Below, piece by piece: positions 51,685 to 60,532 of a DNA stretch of 64,000 bases. Source of the stretch: an uncultured Clostridia bacterium. GTDB lineage: Bacteria; Bacillota; Clostridia; Oscillospirales; Ruminococcaceae. Position numbers and translations under genes: made by a program. Within the stretch, counting starts at the first letter, position 1. Each line of letters begins with the position of its first letter. The stretch is taken from contig CANQPL010000012.1 of NCBI GenBank assembly GCA_947625735.1, positions 1 to 64,000 on the forward strand, given 5' to 3'. The notes under the pieces were generated by a model, which saw only the letters and a list, made by a program, of their open reading frames with translations, was not told the DNA's origin and ran no database searches.

Positions 51685-51875
51685 AAAGCTTCCTCCCTAT
51701 CATTTTGCACGGCCATGCATTGATAATATTATATCTCCATTCAGCCGAAAAGTCTACCACCCGGTATGTGCTTTTTTCTTTGTTTCCGCAATTACAGGTT
51801 GCGCTCCCGCCATAAAACTGATACCCCAGCGAAAACTTATTCCGCCAAAGGTCACTTTTTAATTATTCCTTTGCT

Positions 51876-51937
51876 TTGTATCAAAGCTCGCAGGATTATA
51901 TCTATGTTCTTTGCGATTTTAATACAAGCAAAAAATG
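51876..51937 (+). repeat. Island repeat R4
   Basis: TTTGTATCAAAG ... TTTTAATACAAGCAAAAAAT; identical to R3 over ATTATATCTATGTTCTTTGC; 4 bases after the GNAT stop. Confidence 0.88.
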
Positions 51938-51941
51938 ACAA

Positions 51942-52427
51942 TCACAAGTCCTTTTCCATATACCCGCAGGTGAAAGGAAAGAAATCAAACTTCTTCGTGC
52001 CAATATGAATAAAGTCCTGATTTTCATACCATTTTCGCAAAACCTGATTCTCTTCTACGATTCCGATGTTGATTTTCTTACATCTTTCTTTTTTTGCTCT
52101 GTCAAAAGCATCGTGCAGCAAAGCAGCGCCGATACCCTCATGGCGATACTCCGGAAGAACACATAAATTATTGAGTTCACATTGATGATTATCCTGCCAA
52201 AGCAAAGAATAGTACCCTATTATTTTTCCGCTGTCAAGGCAATATGCGATCATGAGCCTGCGTTCATTTTCTAATTGATAATTAAGCCTGTCGGCACTTA
52301 TTGCAAAAGCCGTAAATCTCGGCGCATTATCCGCAGAAAATCCGAATTCATCTGCAACCGTTATAAAACTGTTTCTGATAACCCGCACACATTCAGGAAT
52401 ATCTTTTTTCTCAATTTCTTTTATCAT
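51942..52427 (-). CDS. GNAT-family N-acetyltransferase
   Basis: 161 residues. The acetyl-CoA motif A is NNLCVLPEYRHEGIGAALLHDAFDRAKKERC (R-x-x-G-x-G/A at RHEGIGAA), preceded by KIIGYYSLLWQ and followed by EENQVLRKWYENQDFIHIG. The substrate is unknown. AGGGAGG lies 6 bases before the ATG. Repeat R4 follows the stop closely. Confidence 0.92.
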   Translation of the reverse strand: MIKEIEKKDIPECVRVIRNSFITVADEFGFSADNAPRFTAFAISADRLNYQLENERRLMIAYCLDSGKIIGYYSLLWQDNHQCELNNLCVLPEYRHEGIGAALLHDAFDRAKKERCKKINIGIVEENQVLRKWYENQDFIHIGTKKFDFFPFTCGYMEKDL

Positions 52428-52468
52428 GGTTCTCCTCCCTCATAAACTCCTGTTCATCGGACAAATGA

Positions 52469-52523
52469 TTTGTATAAAATTTCACGGGAGCATATCTTTG
52501 TTCCTGCTGATTTTAATACATAC
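52469..52523 (+). repeat. Island repeat R5
   Basis: A diverged copy: TTTGTATAAAA ... GATTTTAATACA, with GGGAGCATATCTTTGTTCC inside. It lies about 50 bases after the broken GNAT gene. Confidence 0.75.
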
Positions 52524-52575
52524 CGCCATATCGGCGGCAGAGAATTTTTCACTTGCTCTTTTCGGTAAATGGAAA

Positions 52576-52824
52576 TTATAGCCACTTAATAAATCTTTTT
52601 TGATCTTTATCATCAATAAGATCCATTGCCCGATAAAACTCATGCGCTGATGTTCTTTTCATTCCCGAATCAAGTCTCAGAATTTTAATACCGTTATTTC
52701 TCGCCCACTGTTCTGCTTCGTTCAGAAGCACTTTTCCAAATCCGCAGCGTTGGTGATCCCCTGCAACTGCTAACCCCAATATGTTTGCCATATCCTCACA
52801 GTAGATCCGGACCTGTTTCTCCTA
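52576..52824 (-). pseudogene. GNAT acetyltransferase, C-terminal fragment
   Basis: Encodes MANILGLAVAGDHQRCGFGKVLLNEAEQWARNN then SGMKRTSAHEFYRAMDLIDDKDQKRFIKWL, the acetyl-CoA-binding half of a GNAT enzyme. The homologous frame runs 11 codons above the Met (QVRIYCED) to an in-frame TAG. The first half of the domain is absent and there is no ribosome site. It is a truncated gene at the right edge of the island. Confidence 0.8.
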
Positions 52825-52886
52825 TCTTATCATTGTCCAAAATATAACATTAAAACGCACTTTTTGGTTTTCTCCTGCCCCTTATC

Positions 52887-52926
52887 TGCTTTGCAAAATC
52901 ATATCTCATTCTCTTACTATATTATC
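52887..52926 (+). repeat. Island repeat R6, degenerate
   Basis: CTTTGCAAAATCATATCTCATTC can be aligned with CTCTGCAAGATTATATCTATGTTC of R3. It overlaps the end of mreD and marks the right edge of the island. Weaker than the other copies. Confidence 0.5.
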
Positions 52927-53472
52927 AGAACGCTCCTCGATATAATGTTCCGTAACAGTGCCGAAATGCCGCTTGATATACCCGGTAACAGGATACATAA
53001 GCATACCCGAAATATTTGTGTAAATAAGCTCCGGCAGGAATATCTCACGGAAAACCCGCCCCGACAGGTCATAACTCCATATCAGATAGAAAAAAAGATA
53101 GTGGAGCGCAGAGCAGATCACCGTAAGTGCCAGCTGGAGCCAGAGAAAATTAAGAAAATTCCGTCTTAAATAATAGTGGAACAGCAGTGAGATCATAAGA
53201 CTCCCCCACATAAGAAGTATCGCATAAAATCCCACAAGTGTATCCGATGCGGAATCAAGAAGAAGTCCGCAGATACAGCCGTAAAGCGCACTGTTAAAAA
53301 AATCCTCACGCACGCTGTAGCACACCGCACAGGGTATGAGCAGAAGCGGCAGCGGCGCACCCGTATTTATCACTGTCATGAACACATAGGAAAATGACAT
53401 CAGAAAAAAGCAGAAAAGCTGCCTGATAATGTAGTTTCTCTGTTCCTTTTTTTCTTTAAGCTCTATATTCAT
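52906..53472 (-). CDS. mreD: Rod-shape determining protein MreD
   Basis: 188 residues, mostly five transmembrane segments; FYAILLMWGSLMISLLFHYYLRR and GCICGLLLDSASD carry the typical DP/DS loop. It is the last gene of mreBCD and its start overlaps the mreC stop (ATGA). It links the MreB filaments to wall synthesis. The C-terminal 10 codons adjoin the degenerate island repeat. Confidence 0.85.
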   Translation of the reverse strand: MNIELKEKKEQRNYIIRQLFCFFLMSFSYVFMTVINTGAPLPLLLIPCAVCYSVREDFFNSALYGCICGLLLDSASDTLVGFYAILLMWGSLMISLLFHYYLRRNFLNFLWLQLALTVICSALHYLFFYLIWSYDLSGRVFREIFLPELIYTNISGMLMYPVTGYIKRHFGTVTEHYIEERSDNIVRE

Positions 53473-54368
53473 CAGTCTGTATCCTCCGACTGTGCAGGCT
53501 CTGTTTCCTGTCCCGTTTTTACAGCCGTTATCTCGTCAAGAGTGTAGTTTGTGATAACAAATACCCCTGTAAGAGATGCGGGATCCTCTGCGGGGATTAT
53601 CACCGCATATTTTGAAAGTCCGCTTTTTTCCATTTCCACGCTTTCCACCGTGCCTATAAGCTGTCCTGCGGGATAATTTGTGCTGCCCGTTGTTACAATA
53701 ATATCCCCCTCGGCGATATCGCTTTCCTTGCTTATGTAGCTCATACGGATCCTGCCGTCAGCCGCAAGGTCATATCCTCCCGAAACTATTCCCTCAGCCT
53801 TTGTGCGCACGGTATAAACGCCTACAGCCGTTCTCGGTGAATAAAGGGTCCTCACCTTACAGGTCGCAAGGGATACTTCATAGCAAGCGCCTACAATGCC
53901 GTTTTCGGTAACTACCGGATCCCCGGGCTCTATACCGTCATTTGCTCCCTTGTCAATGGTAAATGAAAGATAGGGATCGTTTGTGGTACGGGCGATAACA
54001 TTACAGGGGGGAGAAAATTCATAATCGCTGTACTCCTCCTTGAGATCAAGCATAACTCTGAGCTGTGCATTTTCCTGAACCACCCTGTCATATTCCACCA
54101 TATCATTATAGTAGCCCTTCAGTTCCTCTTTAAGACGCAGATTCTCCTCATAATACTCTTCTGCATTCATCACCATGTCAAGAGAAGTGGAAATTTTATC
54201 CGAGAGCTTCATGGAAAGGCTCTTTAACGGCTCAAACACCAGTTCAAACAGATAGGAGCTGCCCGAAGAATATCCTCCGGTAGTGACAGAATATATCATC
54301 GCCCCCAGCAGCACCGCCATGAGAGCGATTATTATCTTGAATTTAAAGCTGTGGAAAAATTCTCTCAT
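53472..54368 (-). CDS. mreC: Rod-shape determining protein MreC
   Basis: 298 residues. One N-terminal helix (about 11-27), a coiled coil (about 65-110; NAEEYYEENLRLKEELKGYY) and a two-lobed beta domain: NVIARTTNDPYLSFTIDKGANDGIEPGDPVV, GIVGACYEVS, EGIVSGGYDLAADGRIRMSYI, GDIIVTTGSTNYPAGQLIGTVE. It works outside the membrane as a scaffold for the elongation machinery. Starts 28 bases after mreB. Confidence 0.93.
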   Translation of the reverse strand: MREFFHSFKFKIIIALMAVLLGAMIYSVTTGGYSSGSSYLFELVFEPLKSLSMKLSDKISTSLDMVMNAEEYYEENLRLKEELKGYYNDMVEYDRVVQENAQLRVMLDLKEEYSDYEFSPPCNVIARTTNDPYLSFTIDKGANDGIEPGDPVVTENGIVGACYEVSLATCKVRTLYSPRTAVGVYTVRTKAEGIVSGGYDLAADGRIRMSYISKESDIAEGDIIVTTGSTNYPAGQLIGTVESVEMEKSGLSKYAVIIPAEDPASLTGVFVITNYTLDEITAVKTGQETEPAQSEDTD

Positions 54369-54396
54369 GACCTCGCCGCCCTGCGTTCAAGTTTGC

Positions 54397-55419
54397 TCAG
54401 TAATACTTTGCGTCGTCGTTTAACACCTCATGGAGCTTGTCGATATCCTCAAGGACCTTTCCCGCTCCTGCTGCCACACAGTCAAGAGGTGAATCGGCAA
54501 TTACAACAGGCATACCCGTTTCACGGTTTATCAGCTTATCAAGCCCCTTGATAAGCGCTCCGCCCCCTGCAAGGGTGATTCCCTGATCTATAATATCCGC
54601 CGCAAGCTCGGGAGGGGTCTTTTCAAGTGTCAGCTTTATCGCCTCGACTACATGAGTAAGAGGCTCTGCAAGGGCTTCTCTTATCTCAACGGAGCTTACC
54701 TTTATATTCTCGGGCAGTCCGTTTAAAAGATTGCGCCCCTTTATCTCCATTTCCTCCTCCTTATCAAGAGGATAGGCGGAGCCTATGGCTATTTTTACAT
54801 TTTCGGCAGTTCTCTCGCCGATAAGAAGATTATATTTTTTCTTGATGTAATTTATAATTGCATTGTCAAAGGCATCGCCTGCGATCCTTACCGAACGTGA
54901 GGTAACTATCCCCCCCAGTGAGATAACAGCCACTTCACTTGTGCCGCCGCCTATATCCACTATCATTGAACCTGACGGCTCTGACACGGGCAGACCTGCC
55001 CCTATTGCGGCAGCCATGGGCTCTTCTATGATGTTTACACGCTTTGCCCCCGCATTTTCTGCGGCTTCCTTTACGGCTCTGCGCTCCACGGCGGTAACTC
55101 CCGAAGGTATACATATGATAACATTAGCTCTTGTAAAGAAAAAGCTGCCCCTCAGAGCCTTTTTTATAAATTCATCAAGCATGGCGGAGGTTATCTCGAA
55201 ATCGGCGATAACTCCGTCTTTAAGAGGGCGCACGGCTGTAATTGAACCGGGCGTTCTTCCTATGACCTCTTTTGCTTCCTGCCCCACATACTTAGGCTCT
55301 TCTGTTCGGGAATCCACCGCAACCACAGACGGCTCACGGATAATGATCCCCTTTCCTTTCATATATACAAGGGTATTGGCAGTGCCCAGGTCTATCCCTA
55401 TCTCCTTTGTAAACAGCAT
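54397..55419 (-). CDS. mreB: Rod-shape determining actin homologue MreB
   Basis: 340 residues. The ATP-binding actin motifs are present: [29 protein letters not shown], the connector [34 protein letters not shown] and [15 protein letters not shown]. It polymerises under the membrane and guides cell-wall elongation. The start is ATG 55417-55419 (AAGGAGAG upstream); a frame to 55515 exists but adds 32 unlike residues. First gene of the operon. Confidence 0.97.
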   Translation of the reverse strand: MLFTKEIGIDLGTANTLVYMKGKGIIIREPSVVAVDSRTEEPKYVGQEAKEVIGRTPGSITAVRPLKDGVIADFEITSAMLDEFIKKALRGSFFFTRANVIICIPSGVTAVERRAVKEAAENAGAKRVNIIEEPMAAAIGAGLPVSEPSGSMIVDIGGGTSEVAVISLGGIVTSRSVRIAGDAFDNAIINYIKKKYNLLIGERTAENVKIAIGSAYPLDKEEEMEIKGRNLLNGLPENIKVSSVEIREALAEPLTHVVEAIKLTLEKTPPELAADIIDQGITLAGGGALIKGLDKLINRETGMPVVIADSPLDCVAAGAGKVLEDIDKLHEVLNDDAKYY

Positions 55420-55532
55420 TTGTATTCTCTCCTTATATCTATATCTTTTTTGCCCCCTGTGCATATTATTATAGTAATGACAGGAGGTACTACCATAAAA
55501 TACCAAAAGGCGCATTTTTTGTTCTGAAGAAT

Positions 55533-55561
55533 ATTATACCACATTTTTCTGTCAACTACAA
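55533..55561 (-). promoter_or_regulatory. Probable sigma-A promoter of mreBCD
   Basis: On the minus strand TTGTAG (55561-55556), 17-base spacer, TATAAT (55538-55533). Confidence 0.6.
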
Positions 55562-55636
55562 CACTTTTTTTTGAAAATTTACCAAATTGTTATTTGTTAC
55601 AAATTGTAAAATTTAAAGTTAGCATATAACAAGCTA

Positions 55637-55665
55637 TTGCAAAAAAATATTACACATGGTATACT
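55637..55665 (+). promoter_or_regulatory. Sigma-A promoter of the CDF transporter gene
   Basis: TTGCAA (55637-55642), 17-base spacer, TATACT (55660-55665). The remaining 55420-55751 DNA is AT-rich with no other feature. Confidence 0.7.
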
Positions 55666-55751
55666 TATCAGAGGACATAAAACAGAGGGCTGCGGGCAAA
55701 AAACTGTCAGCCTGATTTTATCATAAAAAAATTTAACGGGTGGTTTGTATT

Positions 55752-56903
55752 ATGACTGAGCTGCTTTTGAAAGTTTTTATAAAGGATAAGGATATCTCCT
55801 CCCCTGAGGGACGCCGCAGAGTCGGCACACTGGCGGGGTGCGTGGGGATAGTCTGCAATATACTGCTGTTTTTGCTGAAATTTATTGTGGGAAGGCTGGC
55901 GGGCTCCATCTCGGTCATCTCCGATGCGTTCAATAACCTGTCCGACAGCGGAGGGTGTATAGTAACGCTTATCGGCTGCCGTCTTGCCGCAAAGCCCGCA
56001 GACAAGGATCACCCTTTCGGACACGGGCGGGGAGAATATCTTACAAGTCTTATTCTCTCCTCACTTATTATGCTTATGGGCTTTGAGCTGCTAAAAACCT
56101 CGGCTGAGAAGATAGTTTCCCCCGATGAGGTGCGTTTCAGTATTGTTACAGCCGTTTCCCTGCTGTTTTCTGTGGGGGTAAAGCTGCTGCTGGGGAGCTT
56201 TTATGCCCGTCTCGGAAATATGATATCTTCACCTGTTCTCCTTGCCTCCGCTGCTGACAGCCGCAGCGACGTTGCCGCAACTGCTGCCGCACTGCTGGGA
56301 CTTACCCTTTCGCTTTTTACCTCACTGCCCGCAGACGGTGCAATGGGAGTAGTTGTATCCCTGTTTATAATCCGCTCGGGACTGGATATCATCAAGGATA
56401 CGGTGGACGATCTTCTGGGAAAGCCTGCTGACAGGGAGCTTGAAAAAAAGATAATCTCCCTTGTCCGTGAGGACGATCGGATAATGGGCGTTCACGATCT
56501 TCTCCTCCATAACTACGGTCCGGGCAAAACTATAGCAAGCTGCCACGCGGAACTTGACAGGAGCATGAGCTTTGTAGATGTGCATGATGCGGCAGACTGC
56601 GCAGAACGCAGAGTGTATTCCGCAACAGGCGTTCTTATGACGATCCACACAGACCCCGTTGAGCCTTTTTGCAGCTCACTTTATGAGCTTAAAACAGAAA
56701 TAGAAAAGTCCCTTTCCGATATAGGCGGTCGTGTCCACGATCTGCAAAGAAACGGGAAAAAGCTAATATTCGACATAGCCGTCCCCTACGGCTGTCCCCT
56801 GACTGATGAGGAGATACTTTCAAGAGCTGCGGGGCTTGCTCCCTTTTCGGGCAGTGACCCCGAGTATATACCCACAGTAACAGTTGACAGACAGCAGGAG
56901 TAG
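55752..56903 (+). CDS. Cation diffusion facilitator (CDF) metal transporter
   Basis: 383 residues, six transmembrane helices. The family signature is GSISVISDAFNNLSDSGGCIVTLIG with metal-site Asp residues in helix 2, and KDHPFGHGRGEYLTSLI before helix 3. ASAADSRSDVAATAAALLG supplies the helix 5 Asp site. The cytoplasmic C-terminal domain runs about 210-380, longer than usual, and may hold a second metal-sensing unit. It exports Zn, Mn, Fe or Co; which one is not decided. ATG 55752 is chosen over the GTG at 55740. Confidence 0.92.
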   Translation: MTELLLKVFIKDKDISSPEGRRRVGTLAGCVGIVCNILLFLLKFIVGRLAGSISVISDAFNNLSDSGGCIVTLIGCRLAAKPADKDHPFGHGRGEYLTSLILSSLIMLMGFELLKTSAEKIVSPDEVRFSIVTAVSLLFSVGVKLLLGSFYARLGNMISSPVLLASAADSRSDVAATAAALLGLTLSLFTSLPADGAMGVVVSLFIIRSGLDIIKDTVDDLLGKPADRELEKKIISLVREDDRIMGVHDLLLHNYGPGKTIASCHAELDRSMSFVDVHDAADCAERRVYSATGVLMTIHTDPVEPFCSSLYELKTEIEKSLSDIGGRVHDLQRNGKKLIFDIAVPYGCPLTDEEILSRAAGLAPFSGSDPEYIPTVTVDRQQE

Positions 56904-57138
56904 ACATTATCCTGCGGCGGCAGGCGTTTTTTAAGGCAGACCGATCATGATTACATTCTCCGAAAGATGAAACGGGAGAAAGAGGAGACCAAACGTGTCG
57001 GGCGTAAAGTCTGTCAGGACAGAGCGGAAGAAAGCAGGGAGCAGGCGGAAAAACTGTACTATATTAAATTTTTCTCAAAGCCTTGATTTTGAAAGCGGAT
57101 TGTGGTAAAATGAAGATAGTATAAGGAGTGAAGTGCTG

Positions 57139-58188
57139 ATGACAGAAATTTCAAGCTATGAAGCGGACATTATCAGGAAAATTTCCAATGGCAGGACAGA
57201 TCCGAAAAGTGACAAGGCTTGCAAGATGTTCCTTTCGCTTAAACAGATCGCAGCACGTATTCTCAAAGCTGTTGCAAAAGAGTACAAGGATATGCCGATC
57301 GACGAGATAATATCTCTGATGTCCGAACCGAGAGTTAATGAAGATACACTTTATCCCAACGCCGAGCCGCCCGTGATACATACCGACAACAGCGAGGACA
57401 GTTCCATTGACGAGGGAACGAGGTTTTACGACATTCGTTTTACGGCAAGAGTTCCGAATGGTGACAAAGACGTTCAGCTTATCATAAACATTGAGGCGCA
57501 GAACGAGTTTGACACGGAATATTCCTTGATAAAACGCGGAATATATTATTGCAGCCGACTTATTTCGGGACAGTACGGAACGGTTTTTGAGCATATGGAT
57601 TATGATAAGATACAGAAAGTCTATTCCATATGGATATGTACTAATCCGGCAAAGGAGTTTGCCGACAGCATAAGGACGTATTCTTTGAAAAAGGAAATGC
57701 TTTACGGTAACGACCTGACCGGAGAATCAGCAGCAAAGGAAGCGGAGAAATACGATCTGATAACGCTTGTCCTTGTCTGTCTTAAAGAATATGACGAGAA
57801 AGAGCGTTCAGCAAACAAACTTATTGATTTGCTGACAACTACACTTTCTCCGAAAGTATCTTCCGATGATAAGATAAAAACTTTGGGAAACGACTATGGT
57901 ATTCCGGTAACCAATGAAATTTCAGAAAGGGTGAACAGTATGTGTAATATAAGTGCAGGATTTTTCAAAGACGGCGTAATCGAGGGATTTTTCAAGGGAA
58001 AAGACGAGGGTATAGCCGAGGGCAGAGTTAAGGGTAAAGCCGAGGGTAAAGCCGAGGGTAAAGCCGAGAAAGAAATGGAAATTATAAGAACAATGCTCAG
58101 AAAAAACCGAACAGCTCAGGAAATTTCAGAATTGACAGACATTCCCATTGAAGAAGTCAAAAAGGTTCAGAAAAGCCTTACGCCCTGA
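57139..58188 (+). CDS. PD-(D/E)XK nuclease-family transposase-like (Rpn-type) protein
   Basis: 349 residues. The first 250 match the PDDEXK_2 type: KACKMFLSLKQIAARILKAV, FYDIRFTARVPNGDKDVQLIINIEAQNEF (nuclease core D...IxIExQ), GIYYCSRLISGQYG and KVYSIWICTNPA. The C-terminus holds a Lys/Glu/Gly repeat (GKAEGKAEGKAEKE) and a helix-turn-helix-like AQEISELTDIPIEEVKK. Relatives (RpnA) promote RecA-independent recombination and can move within genomes. AAGGAG is 10 bases before ATG 57139. A 12-base unit (GAGGGTAAAGCC type) repeats three times at about 58032-58068. Confidence 0.87.
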   Translation: MTEISSYEADIIRKISNGRTDPKSDKACKMFLSLKQIAARILKAVAKEYKDMPIDEIISLMSEPRVNEDTLYPNAEPPVIHTDNSEDSSIDEGTRFYDIRFTARVPNGDKDVQLIINIEAQNEFDTEYSLIKRGIYYCSRLISGQYGTVFEHMDYDKIQKVYSIWICTNPAKEFADSIRTYSLKKEMLYGNDLTGESAAKEAEKYDLITLVLVCLKEYDEKERSANKLIDLLTTTLSPKVSSDDKIKTLGNDYGIPVTNEISERVNSMCNISAGFFKDGVIEGFFKGKDEGIAEGRVKGKAEGKAEGKAEKEMEIIRTMLRKNRTAQEISELTDIPIEEVKKVQKSLTP

Positions 58189-58202
58189 TAAAAATCCGTA
58201 TA

Positions 58203-58271
58203 AGCAAAGGTGCTGTAGGTGGTGCAATAGGCGGCTCTGTTCCCGGAGCAGCTAAAGTTAAATTCAAATGA
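58203..58271 (+). other. Possible coding remnant with Gly-rich C-terminus
   Basis: Frame ending at TGA 58269-58271 reads SKGAVGGAIGGSVPGAAKVKFK, like the tail of a Gly-zipper protein, but has no start or ribosome site. It may be a fragment left by a rearrangement. Confidence 0.3.
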
Positions 58272-58301
58272 ACTATATCTGTTTAACGGCAGTACTATTA
58301 A

Positions 58302-58398
58302 TAGGGCGATCTCAAAATGATTTATTGAAAAGCATTTTTATATTTAAATCATTTAAGAATGTATTATTAAGTATAATATGTTTCTTGAGATTGCCCTA
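58302..58398. repeat. 97-bp MITE-like element
   Basis: Terminal inverted repeats TAGGGCGATCTCAA / TTGAGATTGCCCTA (13 of 14) enclose AT-rich DNA with no gene. TA at both outer edges suggests TA target duplication, as with Tc1/IS630-type elements. Confidence 0.75.
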
Positions 58399-58424
58399 TA
58401 CTACATTACTATTGCAAAACAAAA

Positions 58425-58450
58425 CCCGCTCCGCCGAATGGCGGAGCGGG
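58425..58450 (-). terminator. Terminator of the small sortase-type protein gene
   Basis: Stem CCCGCTCCGCC / GGCGGAGCGGG; on the minus strand followed by TTTTGTTTTG. Confidence 0.88.
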
Positions 58451-58474
58451 CGCATTATTATGCTTTTTTTCTGA

Positions 58475-58795
58475 TTACTTGGACTTCTTAGCAATTACTG
58501 CTGCTGCTGCAAGAGCAACGGGGATAACTGCCATAGCAACAGGAGAGTTGCCTGTCTGGGGAGAAGGAACTGCAGGTGCAGGAGTAACTACCTCTGTAAC
58601 AACAGGCTCTGTCTCCTCAACAACAACCTCGGGCTCAGTTTCCTCAACAACGGTTTCCTCGATAACCTCAGCCTCAGTCACGGGATCGTCCTCGATAACA
58701 TCGCCTTCGCCGTCAGCACCCTCAGCCATTGCAGAGATGCTCATCATAGAAAGTGCCATTGCAGATGCTGCAAGAGCGGCAAAAATCTTTTTCAT
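58475..58795 (-). CDS. Small surface protein with Glu/Val-rich stalk and SPQTG-type sorting signal
   Basis: 106 residues from ATG 58793-58795 (GGAGGAAAAAATT upstream). The signal peptide is 1-24 (ending SAMA). The body is a Glu/Val/Thr-rich repeat (VEETEPEVVVEETEPVVTEVV) and a Pro-rich linker. The end is SPQTGNSPVAMAVIPVALAAAAVIAKKSK (split: SPQTG, helix, KKSK tail), a sorting signal of the (S/N)PxTG class used by clostridial sortases. There is no binding domain, so it may be a spacer or coat protein. No sortase gene is in the window. Confidence 0.78.
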   Translation of the reverse strand: MKKIFAALAASAMALSMMSISAMAEGADGEGDVIEDDPVTEAEVIEETVVEETEPEVVVEETEPVVTEVVTPAPAVPSPQTGNSPVAMAVIPVALAAAAVIAKKSK

Positions 58796-59077
58796 AATTT
58801 TTTCCTCCAATTTCATAATATGGGTTTTTTGCATAGTCCTATTATATCACAATTTTTCAAGTACTACAATGATTATTATAACAAATTTTTTTGCGAATTT
58901 CCTCAACAACTTGCACAAATCACACAAAATAAAAACCTTTTTTTCCGAAAAAATCAAATTTTGATTACAACATCGGTTTTTATGCCGCATTTTTTATACT
59001 TACAGTATATATTTTATAATATTATTCTTTTAGTATTCCTCATAAAATTAATTTTTTCGTTAGTTTTATAATAACTG

Positions 59078-59106
59078 TTGCATTTTTTTGTAAAGTGTGC
59101 TATAAT
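59078..59106 (+). promoter_or_regulatory. Sigma-A promoter of the MATE gene
   Basis: TTGCAT (59078-59083), 17-base spacer, TATAAT (59101-59106), 32 bases before the ATG. Confidence 0.8.
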
Positions 59107-59138
59107 TATTGTAATATGATACAAGGAGTTTTAAAATA

Positions 59139-60503
59139 ATGGAAGCAGCTGCGGAAAAGGAAAACATTCTCGGAACGGAAAAAATAAGCTCTCTGCTTGT
59201 AAAATTTTCCATACCGGGCATTATATGTATGGTGGTAAATGCCCTTTATAACATTGTGGATCAGGTTTTTATCGGCAGAGGAATAGGTTATCTCGGAAAC
59301 GGTGCTACAAATGTAGTTATGCCTATGACGGTTATCGCCCTTGCCCTCGCCCTTATGACAGGAGACGGCGCAGCCGCATATCTGAGCCTTAACCTCGGAG
59401 CGGGAGAGCCTGACAAGGCGGCAAAGGGTGCGGCAAATGCCTTTGTTCTTCTGCTGGGCGGCGGTGTTGTGATAAGCGTGGTATATATGCTTACCCTTGA
59501 ACGTCTTTGTCTGCTGTTCGGCGCAACCGAGGAGACGCTCCCCTATGCGCTGGAATATGGCGGGATAATATCTCTGGGCATTCCCTTTTCCTGCCTTGCG
59601 GCGGGGCTTTCGGGTCTTGTCAGGGCTGACGGCAGTCCGCGGTTCAGCATGGCGGGACTTCTCACGGGAAGTATAATCAATCTTATCTGCGATCCTCTGT
59701 TTATTTTCATTTTCAAATGGGGAATTGCGGGGGCTGCATGGGCGACTATACTGGGGCAGTTTGTAAATGCGGTGATGTGCGTTTTCTACATATTCAGAAA
59801 AATGAAAAACGTCACTCTCCGCCGTGAATATTTTATACCCAGAGCTGATGTTATCGGCAAAGTCTGCGCCATGGGAATATCCAGCTTTATCACTCAGATG
59901 TCAATCGTACTTGTAATGGCAGTATCCAACAATCTGCTGGTGCGTTACGGCAGAGAAAGCATTTACGGCGCAGAGATACCCATGACGACAATGGGTATCA
60001 CCATGAAGGTAAATCAGATAATCATGGCAATAGTTCTCGGTCTTTCCACGGGAGCGCAGCCTATTTTCGGCTACAACTACGGCGCAGGAAAAAATGACCG
60101 TGTTAAACAGGCTCTGAAAATGACACTCTTTATCGCCGAATGTGTACTGATAACGGCATTTATCATCTTCCAGACTGCTCCTATGGCTATTGTGAGCATT
60201 TTCGGCAGCGAATCCGATCTTTATAACGAATTTGCAGTAATGTGCATGAAAAGATTCCTTATGCTTTGCTGCATAAACGGCTTTCAGCTTGTAAGCGGCA
60301 TTTTCTTTCAGGCTATCGGAAAGCCCGTATATTCGGCAATACTCTCGCTTTCAAGACAGGTCATATTCCTTCTTCCCGCAATGTTTATCTATCCCATGTT
60401 TATGGGCGTTGAGGGCATTCTCTGGGCGGGACCTACGGCAGATTTCCTTGCATTTCTGCTGGCGGTAACACTTCTTGTCAGAAATTACAAAAAATTGTTA
60501 TAA
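59139..60503 (+). CDS. MATE-family efflux transporter
   Basis: 454 residues and 12 transmembrane helices. It opens KISSLLVKFSIPGIICMVVNALYNIVDQVFIGRGIG, the classic MATE start, with the mirrored second half PMTTMGITMKVNQIIMAIVLGLSTGAQPIFGYNYGAGKNDRVKQAL. It exports drugs or metabolites with Na+ or H+. AAGGAG is 10 bases before the ATG. The next gene follows after 29 bases, so they may be co-transcribed. Confidence 0.93.
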   Translation: MEAAAEKENILGTEKISSLLVKFSIPGIICMVVNALYNIVDQVFIGRGIGYLGNGATNVVMPMTVIALALALMTGDGAAAYLSLNLGAGEPDKAAKGAANAFVLLLGGGVVISVVYMLTLERLCLLFGATEETLPYALEYGGIISLGIPFSCLAAGLSGLVRADGSPRFSMAGLLTGSIINLICDPLFIFIFKWGIAGAAWATILGQFVNAVMCVFYIFRKMKNVTLRREYFIPRADVIGKVCAMGISSFITQMSIVLVMAVSNNLLVRYGRESIYGAEIPMTTMGITMKVNQIIMAIVLGLSTGAQPIFGYNYGAGKNDRVKQALKMTLFIAECVLITAFIIFQTAPMAIVSIFGSESDLYNEFAVMCMKRFLMLCCINGFQLVSGIFFQAIGKPVYSAILSLSRQVIFLLPAMFIYPMFMGVEGILWAGPTADFLAFLLAVTLLVRNYKKLL

Positions 60504-60532
60504 AAATTTATCCTTTAAGGAGGAATGCTGTT

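Larger units (their letters stand above)
48811..52926. other. Cassette-like accessory island bounded by repeated elements
   Basis: Six small genes or remnants, all on the minus strand, lie between the activase-related gene and mreD. Seven copies or fragments of one inverted-repeat element (48811, 49094, 50165, 50830, 51876, 52469, 52887) mark both ends and follow nearly every gene at its 3' side. Gene contents (MazG, HIT, NUDIX, GNAT, XRE-effector) are typical of mobile gene cassettes. Confidence 0.65.

Noticed and set aside
48811..52926. Repeats of the island as rho-independent terminators
   Set aside because: They follow gene ends and form hairpins, but neither strand has a U-run after the stem, and sequence is conserved in the loop, which terminators do not need.
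48811..52926. A classical integron
   Set aside because: No tyrosine integrase of integron type in or beside the array, and the repeats do not show clear attC core boxes; kept only as a hypothesis.
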